A stretch of DNA of 39,670 bases, taken from a virus. The stretch covers positions 1-39,670 of IMG/VR virus record IMGVR_UViG_3300032182_000282; one strand, given 5' to 3'. The notes beneath the pieces were generated by a model. It saw nothing but the letters and a program-made list of their open reading frames with translations, was not told the DNA's origin and searched no databases. Of this stretch, positions 27,501-37,600 are shown piece after piece. The stretch's first letter is position 1. Each line of letters starts with the position of its first letter. Position numbers and translations under genes: made by a program.

Positions 27501-29671
27501 TCATCTTCATCTCTAATTGTTTCTCCAGATTTAAATCTTCCAGACAAAGTTTTTACGAACAACTGTCTGCCATATGAATATACTCCAGATGGAGCACCTT
27601 CAATAACACCATATGCTCCAGTAGTGAGACCGAATACATATTTTCCGATTTGGAAAGTTCCTGGAACAGGTTCTCTTTCTAGTAGGATCTTGGTGAAGAA
27701 TTCTGGATCAAAGTACGATACGCCAAATACAGCATTATAATTTGCTTGTCCAGCAGCAGATCTACCTCTGGAAAGAACAACATCAGCATCTTGATTAAAT
27801 CCAGATCCTCTCTTCTCTAGGTAGAAGTTATTTGGTCTTGCTCTACCAACGACTGGTGTAATGGTTTCGCCGTAATCAATGATGTTACCATATCTCGAAG
27901 TGTTTGCTCTTGCCTGTGCTTCTGTCAAGTACAGACTTCTTTCACGAGAGAACTCAGAATTTCCATCATCATAGGTCAAAAGGATCTTCTCAGCAATATC
28001 CTTTGTAGCAACTACAGTTAATTCTAAGTAAGTTGCAGTTGCACTAAACTCTGGTTTGATAACCTTAGCATATGCCAAAGACTTGACTGTACCAACCTCT
28101 GTTACTGTACCATCTAGTGCTCTGGTTTTTACAAAATACAGAGTTCCAATATCAGTCTGGAAATTGCTATCATTTAGTCCTGTTAGAGGATTTGTCGAAC
28201 TATCAACATCAAGGGTGATAGTTTTGATTGCATCGTTGGAATCAAAAGCAAGACCTCTTCTATTTACTGTTTGCTTAATTGCATCAGTTTCTTCTTCATC
28301 GTTAAGACCAATAGATCCATCATTGAATACCTGATGAAGATATAGATCTGGATATGCGGTTAGATCAGCACCCTCTTTGTTTACAGGAACACTACCATAG
28401 ACATTCTTTACATTATAAGTTGGTAGACCTTTTAGTTTAAGTGTCTTATTGTCACTACTCAGACTTTCTCTTGCTTTGTTGAGTTCAAGATACTTAGTCT
28501 CTTTGTTGACAATCTCATATCCTCTAATGTAAGCTTTACCAGGACCAACGCTGGCAATCATTTTTCTAGATGCTTCAGTAACATCTAGTCCGTTATAAAG
28601 ACCAAACTCATCAGCAGCGTAGAGACCTCTGTTTCTATCTTTCTGCTGATATTCTCTAATTTCAATATTAAAATTATCTACAACATAGTCACCACTCTCA
28701 TCATATGTTCTTCTTGCTAAAGTTTGCTCTAGAAGATTATAATCAGCAGGCGATACCTTTCTCTGTACATTTCCTCTTAGTACAGTGATTAGTTGAATAA
28801 AGTTTTTATCAGTAGTCTCATTAAGTTCAAACTCTTTCAAGTTGAGACTAATTTTTAGTCTGTGTGCTCCAGGAGCAGTATAGTTTGAAGATCCGATAGA
28901 ATTATCGTATAGACTTGCGTCTTCTTCTGGAGTTACAATAGTTTCGGAAATAGTAAAACCAACCTTTGCAGATGGTCTATCATAATACTCATCAATTACT
29001 AGTAACTGCTGATCATTTCTTACAAAGTAACCATTTACAAAGTAAATACCTTCTTCTACTTTAACAGCAGAACCATATCCCATAGCGGGACTTTCGATTG
29101 CAACTACATCTCCAGTATCTGGATTTGTGACATCAATGCTAGTTGGTAGAACACTACCATCTGTTCCTACGACAAGAAGTGGTGTATTGACACCATCAAC
29201 AACCTCTAGTGTTTCGCCCTGTCTAAAAGTAACGTTAGAATTAGAATCGCCACTGTTTAGATAATTAACAAATACAGTGTCTGCGGAAGATGGTGTTGCA
29301 AGACTAACCTCAAGAATTGTTGCAACAACGCCAGAACTGAGACCTTTTAACTGTCTTCCGATTAACTGAGTAATGTCATATTTCTTATAAACAATATCAT
29401 CTCCCTCAGAGATTGCAACCTCAGAGACAGATGATAGTTTAACGAAATCTAATTTGGTGTTTAGACCTACTTCTCCAGGGACAACTAAATCTCCCTGCTT
29501 AAAAGCATACTTACCAAAGCTTTCAATCTGATTTTGTAATACAGACTGAATTTGTGTTAGTTCTCTACTCTGGATAGCATATCCTGGACGGAATAGGAGT
29601 TTGTAGAAATTCTTATTCGCGTCGAAATCCTCGTAGTAAGGATTTACATTAAGGTTAGTCTTTTGTGGCAT
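21578..29671 (-). CDS. DUF4815-type giant virion protein, baseplate region
   Basis: The product has 2697 residues from ATG at 29671, with GGCGGAGA directly upstream. A slightly longer frame begins with TTG at 29683 and is less likely. The N terminus (KTNLNVNPYYEDFDANKNFY, then LLFRPGYAIQSRELTQIQS) is the DUF4815 signature known from phage structural proteins. The long middle part has beta-rich repeats including NRGTGYNENATLLVNG and NGFGYTEAPSVVIKG. A collar-like segment with AFEHPVYLQNDTEYALTVET precedes TLYRAEFQIDRPCELLL at about 2090-2150. The C-terminal domain (VAELPEFSSFAIKIIMKGKD) is compact. Its position behind gp8 is where T4 has gp9, gp10 and gp11, so it may take over their baseplate or fibre-anchor roles, but I see no sequence match to those proteins. 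Confidence 0.82.
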   Translation of the reverse strand: MPQKTNLNVNPYYEDFDANKNFYKLLFRPGYAIQSRELTQIQSVLQNQIESFGKYAFKQGDLVVPGEVGLNTKLDFVKLSSVSEVAISEGDDIVYKKYDITQLIGRQLKGLSSGVVATILEVSLATPSSADTVFVNYLNSGDSNSNVTFRQGETLEVVDGVNTPLLVVGTDGSVLPTSIDVTNPDTGDVVAIESPAMGYGSAVKVEEGIYFVNGYFVRNDQQLLVIDEYYDRPSAKVGFTISETIVTPEEDASLYDNSIGSSNYTAPGAHRLKISLNLKEFELNETTDKNFIQLITVLRGNVQRKVSPADYNLLEQTLARRTYDESGDYVVDNFNIEIREYQQKDRNRGLYAADEFGLYNGLDVTEASRKMIASVGPGKAYIRGYEIVNKETKYLELNKARESLSSDNKTLKLKGLPTYNVKNVYGSVPVNKEGADLTAYPDLYLHQVFNDGSIGLNDEEETDAIKQTVNRRGLAFDSNDAIKTITLDVDSSTNPLTGLNDSNFQTDIGTLYFVKTRALDGTVTEVGTVKSLAYAKVIKPEFSATATYLELTVVATKDIAEKILLTYDDGNSEFSRERSLYLTEAQARANTSRYGNIIDYGETITPVVGRARPNNFYLEKRGSGFNQDADVVLSRGRSAAGQANYNAVFGVSYFDPEFFTKILLEREPVPGTFQIGKYVFGLTTGAYGVIEGAPSGVYSYGRQLFVKTLSGRFKSGETIRDEDENTARIGLDGTISHFIVTNRGTGYNENATLLVNGVDFGRDKINVDVLGNDFVVRVDITDREAVNTVYSQPPAVTVKQPEGSPAATSGAVVRPVLFRDSVTTYTAQNVKSLSAGYGSGNANKFTADVVTDDRLLSEITSVTDFTFFGSKGSNFVECTSFNADATQLLQQGDVVQFADEDNNVIRSVVQYATPQEGSFKTRIYLDSVLLADVVNAGIVRLRCKVKNSASGSLVFPTGSRQINKIVASQEDSKIKYYIRRDFITTASSGGGILTFKADLPFGTQRFVTFTEDNFIVTVLDPGDSTKLVAGDIVYINPDNVIATSSTDTASGLISGSIRLELPQDYFGTIPENGTFPKLKLTSTLEVDNAKPRLKTSVSKRIVVTSSGDRVIPFRGNDYDSDAVDIISYSDAYKLAYVYEGSSVQPPVVDAAGNLVEGTDVTDRFTFDNGQRDTVYDVSRIVLKPGFEPTNGQLVIAFDYFEHSQGDICTIDSYLHASGVTEDEIPTFNSTVHGNVNLKNVIDFRPKVDNTTVVPGFQDQSSLSITRGKFASAGSVISAPPAPDVNLEFSISFSQVEYLDRIDGVFLNKKGQFLVKEGNSSLNPTKPDPIDDAVPLFYAYIPAYTQTSKDVRITPVDNRRYTMRDIGKLEKRIERLEYYTTLSILEQQALNMQVKDEVGFDRFKSGFIVDNFEAHRSGNLQSLDYQCAVDPQQSVLRPQTKEDSFRLREVNVRDDQRVVSGYKKSGDIITLPYSNLKVLGNDFASSTLNPNPFVVLQYVGDASLSPSIDQWYDQNEEPLIVDTNTDLYTIFLAKPEVKESFASFYNSFIVNWVGSAPSFTSINSLGNTNADSVTSEISIASTSSSSNISPVNNDVAKGVQVKSVRGNNVSDSVKFFARSQAVKFVVRRLKPNTKISVFLEGRDISRWVNPDLRFTGIAGNSLSAFNGEVVTNENGDASGIIIVPAGYAPRENTPWTGDVATVAYDQTSEEYNVTTGIKTFRFTSSPTDEDKLNVDTYAEVKYYATGILPENPATIISTKPSFFKANEGVQFVDSNTENPIRPNPLAQTFKVENYDGGMFTTGVDLFFQSKSNSIPIRVYLTNVDSDKPGKNIVPGTEKVLSPFTFLKFFVNSNVYVTKGENVTGSSSAASGPIFKIIDKNGIDLVPSSTGRFLLTNEQVYTMVLENHNGRAFRPNETLVIPSVVLANNTEGKSGVVTIAKDSGKVSEIKITNPGLNYDDAIITVESPQLPGGSVATAGAQVSGGKIYNINLSINGFGYTEAPSVVIKGIGNGAGGCEVETVIEFDTPAVTMGVAVDQEGLTASTVPTHFAFEHPVYLQNDTEYALTVETDSVDYALWSSKLGEIDVATSTVITTQPSLGSVYRSQNVDNWTEDIFEDLKFTLYRAEFQIDRPCELLLTTENLGYELLGLNPFKTDGASDSNATATLFRNNNKVIKVRHRDNGFETSGNSYVFYKGAKSTGGITADILNTTLFQVTNSGVDTYDVVSEISAATSSIGGGDIVYGTYNRKYEVLYPQMQYLSFSQTKIASMVRTTNVIPVDSTTTNYTSYSQSDYEKTFLNEPHYFTNQKFIASEINEVLNDVDRSLTYKFDLTSNVSYLSPVIDLSTASVKTISNRIESATGSENRYGRRNQVLEFFPLYEFAVSGTQGVQIFNNQKVEGVSSGALGTIAKVADNTITIKLKTKQVFINGEDLVFENQKTTITGGTVGGTPAALPITLNTAQVLTARNPSVPLEIYDNVIRGKVVVWDKETRKASVRNDTRPINDDYTGRIIDSTFFARQADTEDQQKDIFRVGDIISYPNQPDEEVTFLEVAKVTYENGVEYVADDASKNSSSVAKYVTKEVTISSPATAINVHLTLNAKETENVEVLYKFKNASSQENFDDIDWIYFNEDGQPDSLEIASPENSASGVLEKQSAYQDITYSVAELPEFSSFAIKIIMKGKDPTIVPKVQDIRAVAAF

Positions 29672-29681
29672 GGTCTCCGCC

Positions 29682-29709
29682 AAATACTAGCATCTTGTCT
29701 CTAGTATTT
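29682..29709 (-). repeat. Inverted repeat in the leader of the 2697-residue gene
   Basis: Perfect 9-base arms AAATACTAG (29682-29690) and CTAGTATTT (29701-29709) are separated by 10 bases. The inner arm on the minus strand ends directly before the GGCGGAGA ribosome-binding site. The outer arm contains CTAAATA, a 6-of-8 late-promoter-like element (29705-29712). An RNA hairpin or a protein-binding site are both possible. Confidence 0.6.
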
Positions 29710-29718
29710 AGTAGAGAT

Positions 29719-29744
29719 AAAAAAAATCCCCCCTTTCGGGGGGA
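29719..29744 (-). terminator. Intrinsic terminator behind gp8
   Basis: On the minus strand TCCCCCC, a GAAA loop and GGGGGGA form a 7-base stem (29744-29727), followed by a run of eight T (29726-29719). It begins 6 bases past the gp8 stop codon. This is the clearest intrinsic terminator of the window and separates gp8 from the 2697-residue gene, which then needs its own promoter or antitermination. Confidence 0.92.
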
Positions 29745-29750
29745 GATTAA

Positions 29751-31559
29751 TCAGAACTCAATTACTAGTTTGATGTCTTCAATTTGGTCTGGAGCGCGAG
29801 TGATGAGACGACGGTTCTCAACATAGATGATATCGCCAGAGTTATTCTCGATCTCTGTATCTGCAAGACCAGCAGTGAATGTAGCACCACCAGATGTTCC
29901 AGCATATCCAGTATCGACATTACCAGATGCAGCAGACTGACCACCAGAGACTGCGTTAGAAGCATTGCTCTCGAAATCTCTTACAACACCTTGATCTAGG
30001 TGAGCAGTGGTCGTTTGGAGATACTTAAGAACACCTGCGGTGGTTGATCCTGTATCTAGGGTCCAAGAAACAACGGTGCCCTTAGCAGTACCACCAGTTA
30101 CAGTCTGAGTGATTTCTTCATCAGGAATGAAGTCAGCGGTTGCACCAGTGATCTTAACTGCCTTGAGACCAGATAGGGTATCAGAAATAGCAACTGCAGA
30201 TGTGTCTGTGCTTACGGGATCCTTTACAATACCGATACGACGGAAGTCGTTATCAACAGGGAAGTCACCAGAACCTTCTGCATAAGTTAGGCGAATATTC
30301 GCCATTACTCTCTTAGCGTTAAGCTCTTGCTCGTGATTAGAACCATGACCACCTTCGGGCGACATGATAATCTCGATTGCACCAGTTGCGTTTGCAGCAG
30401 TTGTAACTGCGGTGGATAGACCAACTTCCTCGAAGAGGTTGCCATTTCCTAGAAGAACATTAGCATAGGTGTAGTCTTGACCACGAGTTGCCATCTCAGC
30501 AGCAGTAATGCTACCAGAAGCATCAGTGGTGATCTTAACAACAGCACCTGTGCCGTCACCTTTTACAGAAGTGAAGAAGGATTGGGATGCAGGTAGGTTA
30601 GCACCAGCGTCTTCAATGAACGCAACTTCAAGAGCACCGTCAATAGCAGCATTGACTACGTTAACTCTCGATGTGTTGGTAGCAAGAACGATTGGCATGA
30701 AGTCAGAAGACAAGAACTTCAGAACATCATTGGTTGGGATGGTGTACATGTACTTCCAGATGTAACCAGCACCAGTGGTCTCAGTGTAAAGACCAGTACC
30801 AGAAGCGTAGTTAGCACCTGTAGTTTTTGGTTCTTCAGTTGCATTAGCACCACCAGCGGTTAGATCTTCACCGTTGTAGAGGCACTTGAATACTTCATAG
30901 TCGCTGTTCATTACGTAGAACTTAGCGTCAGCGATCGAATCTGCTGCAAGAGCAGTCTGCTTACCAACTTGACCACCCTCAGCAGGAGTAGCAGAGTAGT
31001 CAGGTTTCCACATGTCGAACTTAGGGTTCAACTGGGTGTTCCAGTTATAACGACGGATAACTGGTCTAGCGTGCTCATCTTTGATGCGCTTTGCTGCGAT
31101 GATTTCATCATAGATGTCCTTCTTCTCTCTGAGGTTGTCTAGAGGAAGAGGAGGAATTTCTTCGGTAGCATAACGATAAACGCCAGACTTAGCAGTGGCA
31201 CCTGTAGTAGAAACACCAGCGTCGTTAGTTTCTAGTAGTGTTGCACCAACACCTGGAGTTGAAGCTGTACCATTGCTGCCAAAAACGTCGGTTAGAAGGA
31301 GGGCACTATCATAAACTGCAGCGACGGTTGCTTTAAACGAAGTGGAACCATATGTTCCAACGAATACTTCGTTACCAGCAGTAAAGTTAGTAGCACCTTT
31401 TGAATACACCTCTAGGTACGCTCTCCATGGTTGGGGACGACCAACGAAGAAGTACATTCTAGTACGTTCCGCGCTCGTCTCGGAAGGACCCTCAGTAAGA
31501 GATTCTAGGAATTGTGTCGCATTAAAAATGCGAAACTTATCAGAAATAATTGCAGCCAT
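29751..31559 (-). CDS. 8: Baseplate wedge subunit gp8
   Basis: The product has 602 residues. The N terminus (IISDKFRIFNATQFLESLTE, then TRMYFFVGRPQPWRAYLEVY) is the hallmark of cyanophage gp8. T4 gp8 is a 334-residue dimeric wedge protein; the cyanophage forms are about 600 because of added segments. The added parts here include beta-rich stretches between residues 55-120 and 300-540. A conserved central block contains HARPVIRRYNWNTQLNPKFD and GAGYIWKYMYTIPTNDVLKF. The C terminus closes with GDIIYVENRRLITRAPDQIE. gp8 binds gp7 and gp6 in the wedge, which agrees with the giant gene just upstream. Two overlapping TATAAATA motifs lie 40 bases before the ATG, and a strong terminator follows. Its DNA looks richer in G+C than the neighbouring giant genes. 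Confidence 0.93.
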   Translation of the reverse strand: MAAIISDKFRIFNATQFLESLTEGPSETSAERTRMYFFVGRPQPWRAYLEVYSKGATNFTAGNEVFVGTYGSTSFKATVAAVYDSALLLTDVFGSNGTASTPGVGATLLETNDAGVSTTGATAKSGVYRYATEEIPPLPLDNLREKKDIYDEIIAAKRIKDEHARPVIRRYNWNTQLNPKFDMWKPDYSATPAEGGQVGKQTALAADSIADAKFYVMNSDYEVFKCLYNGEDLTAGGANATEEPKTTGANYASGTGLYTETTGAGYIWKYMYTIPTNDVLKFLSSDFMPIVLATNTSRVNVVNAAIDGALEVAFIEDAGANLPASQSFFTSVKGDGTGAVVKITTDASGSITAAEMATRGQDYTYANVLLGNGNLFEEVGLSTAVTTAANATGAIEIIMSPEGGHGSNHEQELNAKRVMANIRLTYAEGSGDFPVDNDFRRIGIVKDPVSTDTSAVAISDTLSGLKAVKITGATADFIPDEEITQTVTGGTAKGTVVSWTLDTGSTTAGVLKYLQTTTAHLDQGVVRDFESNASNAVSGGQSAASGNVDTGYAGTSGGATFTAGLADTEIENNSGDIIYVENRRLITRAPDQIEDIKLVIEF

Positions 31560-31599
31560 GGTTTTCTTGTTCCGACGTTGTGTTGATTTGTGCCTGAGT

Positions 31600-31613
31600 T
31601 ATTTATATTTATA
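31600..31613 (-). promoter_or_regulatory. Two overlapping late promoter elements before gp8
   Basis: The minus strand reads TATAAATATAAATA, two perfect TATAAATA motifs offset by six bases and sharing two. They lie in the 61-base gap before gp8, 40 bases from its ATG. With the terminator behind gp8 they can form a single-gene late transcript, in addition to read-through from upstream. Confidence 0.75.
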
Positions 31614-31620
31614 CCGATAT

Positions 31621-34600
31621 TTAGTCAATTGTAAACGGAATAATTTCATCACCAGCGGAGAGTGCATTAGGTCCACTGACAAAAGTCACTCCAGTAAACG
31701 ATGTATCTGTCTTGCCAGTATACTGAACTAGAGCACCCTGCGAAGTAAACAGATACCCGCTCTCAGGGAAGTACGTGGTATCCGCAACAGTAATATCAGT
31801 GATTGCACTGATTGCAACATCCAATTGCGTTGTGGTGACTGGGTTTTGGATAGATGCATTAGCAAGGTTAAAATATTCACCTGCTTTATTGTAACTAGAT
31901 TCAGATCTATCCGTAAAGTCTGCAATAGTCATTTGTGGATATAGACGTGTAAATTCGCCAATAGTAATGTTTGATACATTTGCTGCACCATCATCGAATG
32001 ATGGATACCAGTTTCCTAGTGTAGGTCCAGCATTTGTAGTCGCGTAATTACCAACATAATCATTAGCAGCTGTTACTGCATTCTCAATTGTGAAATCAGT
32101 ACCATCTCTCAAAGTTACTGTATAAGTAGTTGTTCCAATTAGGTCTAGGAAAGTACCATCTCTGAGTTTAATAGGATCACTGAAGAATAGACTTTCCTCG
32201 AAACCATCGACGGCACCCGATGGTGGCGTAATCATCAAGACTTCAAATTGAGCCTTATCAACTACGAACTGACCTTGAGTATTATCAACTTGTAGTTCTG
32301 TTTGAATTTCATCTAAACCAGCAGAGAAACGAACAAAATCAGATACAATCTTAGTATCACCTGCAGGAATAACTCTCAGTGTTTCAACAACTACCTGATC
32401 TGCAACGTTGACAGCATCTTGATACTGCTGTTCCTGAGTAATTTCTCTAACAGCATCATCATTGAGTGTTACAACTGGATCATTATATCTTCTCTCAATG
32501 ACATACTCAAGTCCGCCAATATTTGAACCGCCATCTACTGTAGTAATAGTAGATTCAGCAGTGATACCAATGATACCACCAGGAGCGATAGAGACTGGAT
32601 CTGGGATCTGTCTGATGTAAGTTCCTGCAGGCCATGCTTGAGCAGTAGTTCCATCCTGTCCTCTCTGGACCATTAAGAAACGATCATTGATCTTACGCAT
32701 GTAGCGTACAACTTCATCGCCAATTAGCAAGAATCCATTTGTCTTAAACTTAGAGGTATCTGGAATGTATACAATACTATCTGTAGGATCAAGAGCAACC
32801 TCAAGGAATGCAGCAACTTCGTAGTAGTTGATGTTAGACAGTGATGTATTATTAATTACATTATGTAATGTCGTTGTTAATTGTCGATTTACCCTTTCAT
32901 TTGTAATGGTAGTTTGTACAATATCAGAAACACGACCTGAAACAACAGTGAGAATGTCATCGGTTTGTGCATCAATATCAACTACAAGAATTTCATCGAT
33001 GAATGGATTTTGTGTAATTTCAATCTCATTTACACTTGTAGTCAGTTCAGTACCAACATTCTCATCTAGGTATAGTTCAGATGTAATTCTTCTACCAGAT
33101 ATATCATCAGTTGCTTCCTGTTTAGGACTGTTGAATAGGATAGATGTGAAGGAGTTGATACCTGCAACCTGATTACCTAGAATATCAACTGTACTGATAA
33201 TTGATAATCTATCTGATACATCTACTTGAGGATGAATACCTGCACTGATTAGAGATACAGCAATATCTCTGTCAGAGAGAACTTCAAATCTTCTAGCAAC
33301 AACAATATCAGGAGCCTGTGTATAACCAGATCCTCCATCAATCAATTCAACACTGATAACTTGACCTTTGCTTACTAGAACTTGTGCTCTAGCACCACCA
33401 CCATTTCCATCCTTAGGAATGAAGTTTAGAACTGGTGCTGTGTAATACTGATATGCAGTAGGTTGTGTGATAGGTTCATAACTACGTTGGTTCCATGTTA
33501 AATCAACAACAGAACCATTTTCAATAGTTGCAACAACTGCAAGACCCTCACCTCTAGTAATACCGTTGTATCTTTCAATATCAACAGTAGCAAATGGTTT
33601 GTGAGATACTGGTTGTTGTGGTCTCTGTTCACTAGAGATTGCTTTTGTTGGTAGATTTTTAATTCTTCTAAATCTGTTCTGACCATCAATCCTGATCAGA
33701 TCTCCATTTGTCAAACTTACAAATGGTGTCTTATAAGTAAATCTCCAATTAGTTCCTGCCCACGCTTGATCATCGCTGCGAAGAACAACTCTACCATCGT
33801 TGTCTACTTCATAATCAATAGTAGCACTTCTTAAAGTTAGTCCAATGGTATAATTAAGGTTGTTAAGGGTAGAGAAATCTAGACTTAGATTTGTATCAAT
33901 TTCTGCTTTGTTGCCTCTAATATCAAACTCAAATGTATCTCCATCATAATATTCATTTGACAATATACCAATAGTATTAATTGTTTGATCAGCACGTCTT
34001 TGTGTTACAATAATAGGATCAGAAGATAGATCCCTCTTCCAGAATTTAGACTTGTAAATGTCCAAGTTAGATGCAACATCTAGAGTTACATGACCAGTTG
34101 CAAGCAATCTGTCACGATCATAATCATACAGATTAAGAACAGATCCAACATCTCTACCATAGAGATATCTTAGATCAACTTTCATCTGTTCAGTGATTGG
34201 GAAAGTGAACTGAATATTTGGACCAGAAACAGTATAAGACTTTCCTGGTTGTTGTAGAACACTATCGATAAAGACTAGTAAGAAGTCACTATCTTCTACA
34301 TTTTGAACTGTTAGGTCTTCCAAGTCCAACATTAAGAATGGACCACTTCTGGAGTTGTCGATTAGGTTTTGATCAATCGTCAGTCTCTTATAGTTACCAA
34401 CACCATGACCAATTACTTTTTCAACTGCAGTTGGTTCACCGAGACCCTTAGCACCTAAATCTTGATCCCAAATAGGTGCAACATCAAAGATTAGTTTGTT
34501 TGGTGTGGAAGACTTATCGATGTAATAAGCATCGCCACCAGGATAATCAGCATTATATTTGGTCTGCTGAAGAACAGCATTAATTGTAATCAATAAATTC

Positions 34601-37600
34601 TCATCTTTTTCTGTAACAACAGGAGTGCCATCAGACCAATACAGGTCAAATACAGTCTCCTCTCCATCAATATAGTCTGGTCTTGCTACATCGTATGAAT
34701 TGGAATTGATAACATCATCAATATTACCAAACAGAGAATTCATCGATGAAACGACATCACTACACTCATTCTCTGTAAGTTCTGGATCAGGAATAATGGT
34801 TGGGTTGGAGAATGTAGTTAGTGGTGTCCAGTTTCCACGCTTGTTCTCATTTTGCTTCACGATTTCAACTGCACCAGGACCATTGTCAATAATTTCTTGA
34901 ACAATGTCAATATAAGTGTTGATAGCATTTTCTACCTCAACACATGCAGGGAACTGATTATCAGTAGATACATCATTATCTACTACAGGATCAGGAGATC
35001 CTGGATAAGTAGGAGATGCGAGAGAATTTCTCATCGCATTTACACAGTAAGTGCCAACTAGGTTCCAAGCATACTCAGCAGCAATGAGTTCTGTGGCAAG
35101 AGTGCCACCCAAGTATGTTAGTTCTTCTCCGTATGGATACTTATTGAATGTGTAGTATAATGATGCAAATTCCACAACATTAGCATTGCCACCATATCTA
35201 AGATGGTATACAATTGCATCAACCAAATATCCAATGTCTCTCTTACATTTCTCTTCAGAAACGCCAGGCAGTGAGAATTGATCAAAAGTAAAGTTGCTAA
35301 CTTCATTTTGAATATGTTCTTTGTTTGCTGCAATTAGATTAGATGCATCATAGAACGTTCCGTTATTTACATTACTCCAGATAAACGTTGCTGTTGAACT
35401 GCTAGCAAACGAAGTAGGAACTTGTACCGTATCTCCAGGTGATACTTGATATTGATTTCCTGGTTCAACAACACCAATACTAGATGGTAAGATAACATTA
35501 CCGTTAGTAGTTCCGTCAAGACTAGTCTCAGTAGCAGAAGCACCACCGCCACCACCTGAGTTTTGCAAAGCAGCTTTGTTAAGTCTGACAGTGGTTTCGT
35601 TGACAATTTCTACAATCTGAGTGTCTGTAGTAAATGATCTACCAGAACTTACATACATTCCAATTGCCAGATCATCACTGTTTGCAACAGTCATCAAACG
35701 TGATCCAGTAAAATACTGAACATCTTGAGTGAGATCCCAGTTTCTGATTGCAAGGTTTGCTAGTTTCTTAGCATAAGAGAAGATATCGAGAGATTCTGTT
35801 TTCTTGGATTTGATATAATCAAACTCGGCAATTACTTCTGCATAACTGGTAATCTTGACATTTCCACCAAATCTTAGATCATGCTCATATGCCTCAAGTA
35901 AGTATCTGATGTTATCTTGATAATCATCAGTCTTAGTGCTCCAATCTAAAGTTGGATGCGCGGATCTACCATAACCTACACTTTCTGCTACAATAAATTC
36001 TCTATTTCTTTCAATTTGATTTGCAGAATCTAACCATCTACCATTACGCTGGAAAATATTTCTGGTCTTTCTAAAGAACCTGTCGTTATACTGACTGTCT
36101 TTTAAAGTAATATATCTGCAATTGAATTTTGTTCCCTCGTAATATGTTACATCACCTTCCAAAGCTCCAGTGAATTTTTGATATGGTCCTAAAGGTGGTT
36201 GTGCAAATATAATAGCATCACCAATAACGGTATATGCTACTCCTGGTTCTTGAAGAATACCATCGAGAGTGACAATTAGATTTTCTGCACTAGCAGGTAC
36301 AAATGGTTGATTATTGTCATCTAACAGTTGGAATGTGTCTCTTCCTATAACACCACTATCTGCTGGAGGATTAGATCCAATATAATCTTCTGCTAAAACG
36401 CCATTGAAAGGTTCAAACAATGATACTGAGAACCCAGTCATTTCATTGAAGTTAAACTCAGAAGAAGCAGCAGATCCAATTGCTTTGCGAATTCTGCTGT
36501 TCTCTACCTTAATAATAGTATTAGTAACTTTAGTTACTTTGTGATCAGAAGTAATCGTATTCTTTTGTGGATCCCACAGTTCAATTGTAGTGAAAGAAGA
36601 AGATCTGTTTTCATCTCCACTTGGCATTGGTGCAGATTGATCGGTCTCGATATCAACGTGACCAAATAACTTAAATCCAGCAGGGTGGGTGGTAGACTTA
36701 ATTAAGTCTCTCCATTGTTCGATCGATGTTTTAGACTTGACAACATAAGAATAATCTTGATAGAAGAAACTATCAGTGATCTTCTGATTTTCAATGCTAA
36801 GTCTTCCTCGATCAGAATTATAGTATCCAGAATTGTCATAGAAACTAGTAATACTAGTATCAAAGACAGACACAAAAGATGTCTTTACTGTTCCTGATGC
36901 TCTAGAAACTTTTCCTTCAATAACTACATCTTTGCGGATAAATCCAGTAATATCCTTAATTTTCAGTAGATTAGAAGATGAACGATATTCAGAAACTCTC
37001 GCACGAAGAACTTCAACATTGTTGATAGTTTGAGTTACCAACTCACCTTCTTTGAAATCACCAGAGAAGTTTTTAAGTGCAAGTGTATACTGAGAAGATA
37101 CTTCTGGAGATACGGTCTTATCTAAGTGATAAGCTCCTCCGTTCTGAATGATGTTAACACTTTGAGGAACACCAATTGTAGAACTCTCAACATACAAAGA
37201 TGCATCACTTTCGATGATATCTACTGTAGGAGCACTGGTATATCCTTTACCAGGATTTTCTAAGATGATGGAGAAAATAGAACCATCTGTTCTAGTGGTT
37301 GCAGTAAATCTAGCACCACGACCATCACCATGAACAACAACCATAGGGTTGCTATAATTCAAACCAAATTCATCAATTCTGATACCAGTGATTATCTTCT
37401 GTGCTTCATCAAATAGTACAGTAGCAGAAGCTCTATAGTCTGCAGTAACGTCAGCACCAAGAATTGTAGGTGCTTTCTTATAATTCAAACCAAAGTTGAT
37501 AATGCTAGCACTGTTAATAGAACCAATAGCAAATTGACCTGTTGTTGTGTAAGAAATTGTTCCAGAACCATCCCATAGGGGTTCTCTATCAACTTCATAT

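Noticed and set aside
7805-29671. Assignment of T4 gp9, gp10, gp11, gp12 or fibritin to the giant genes
   Set aside because: Only position supports this; no sequence motif of those proteins could be seen.
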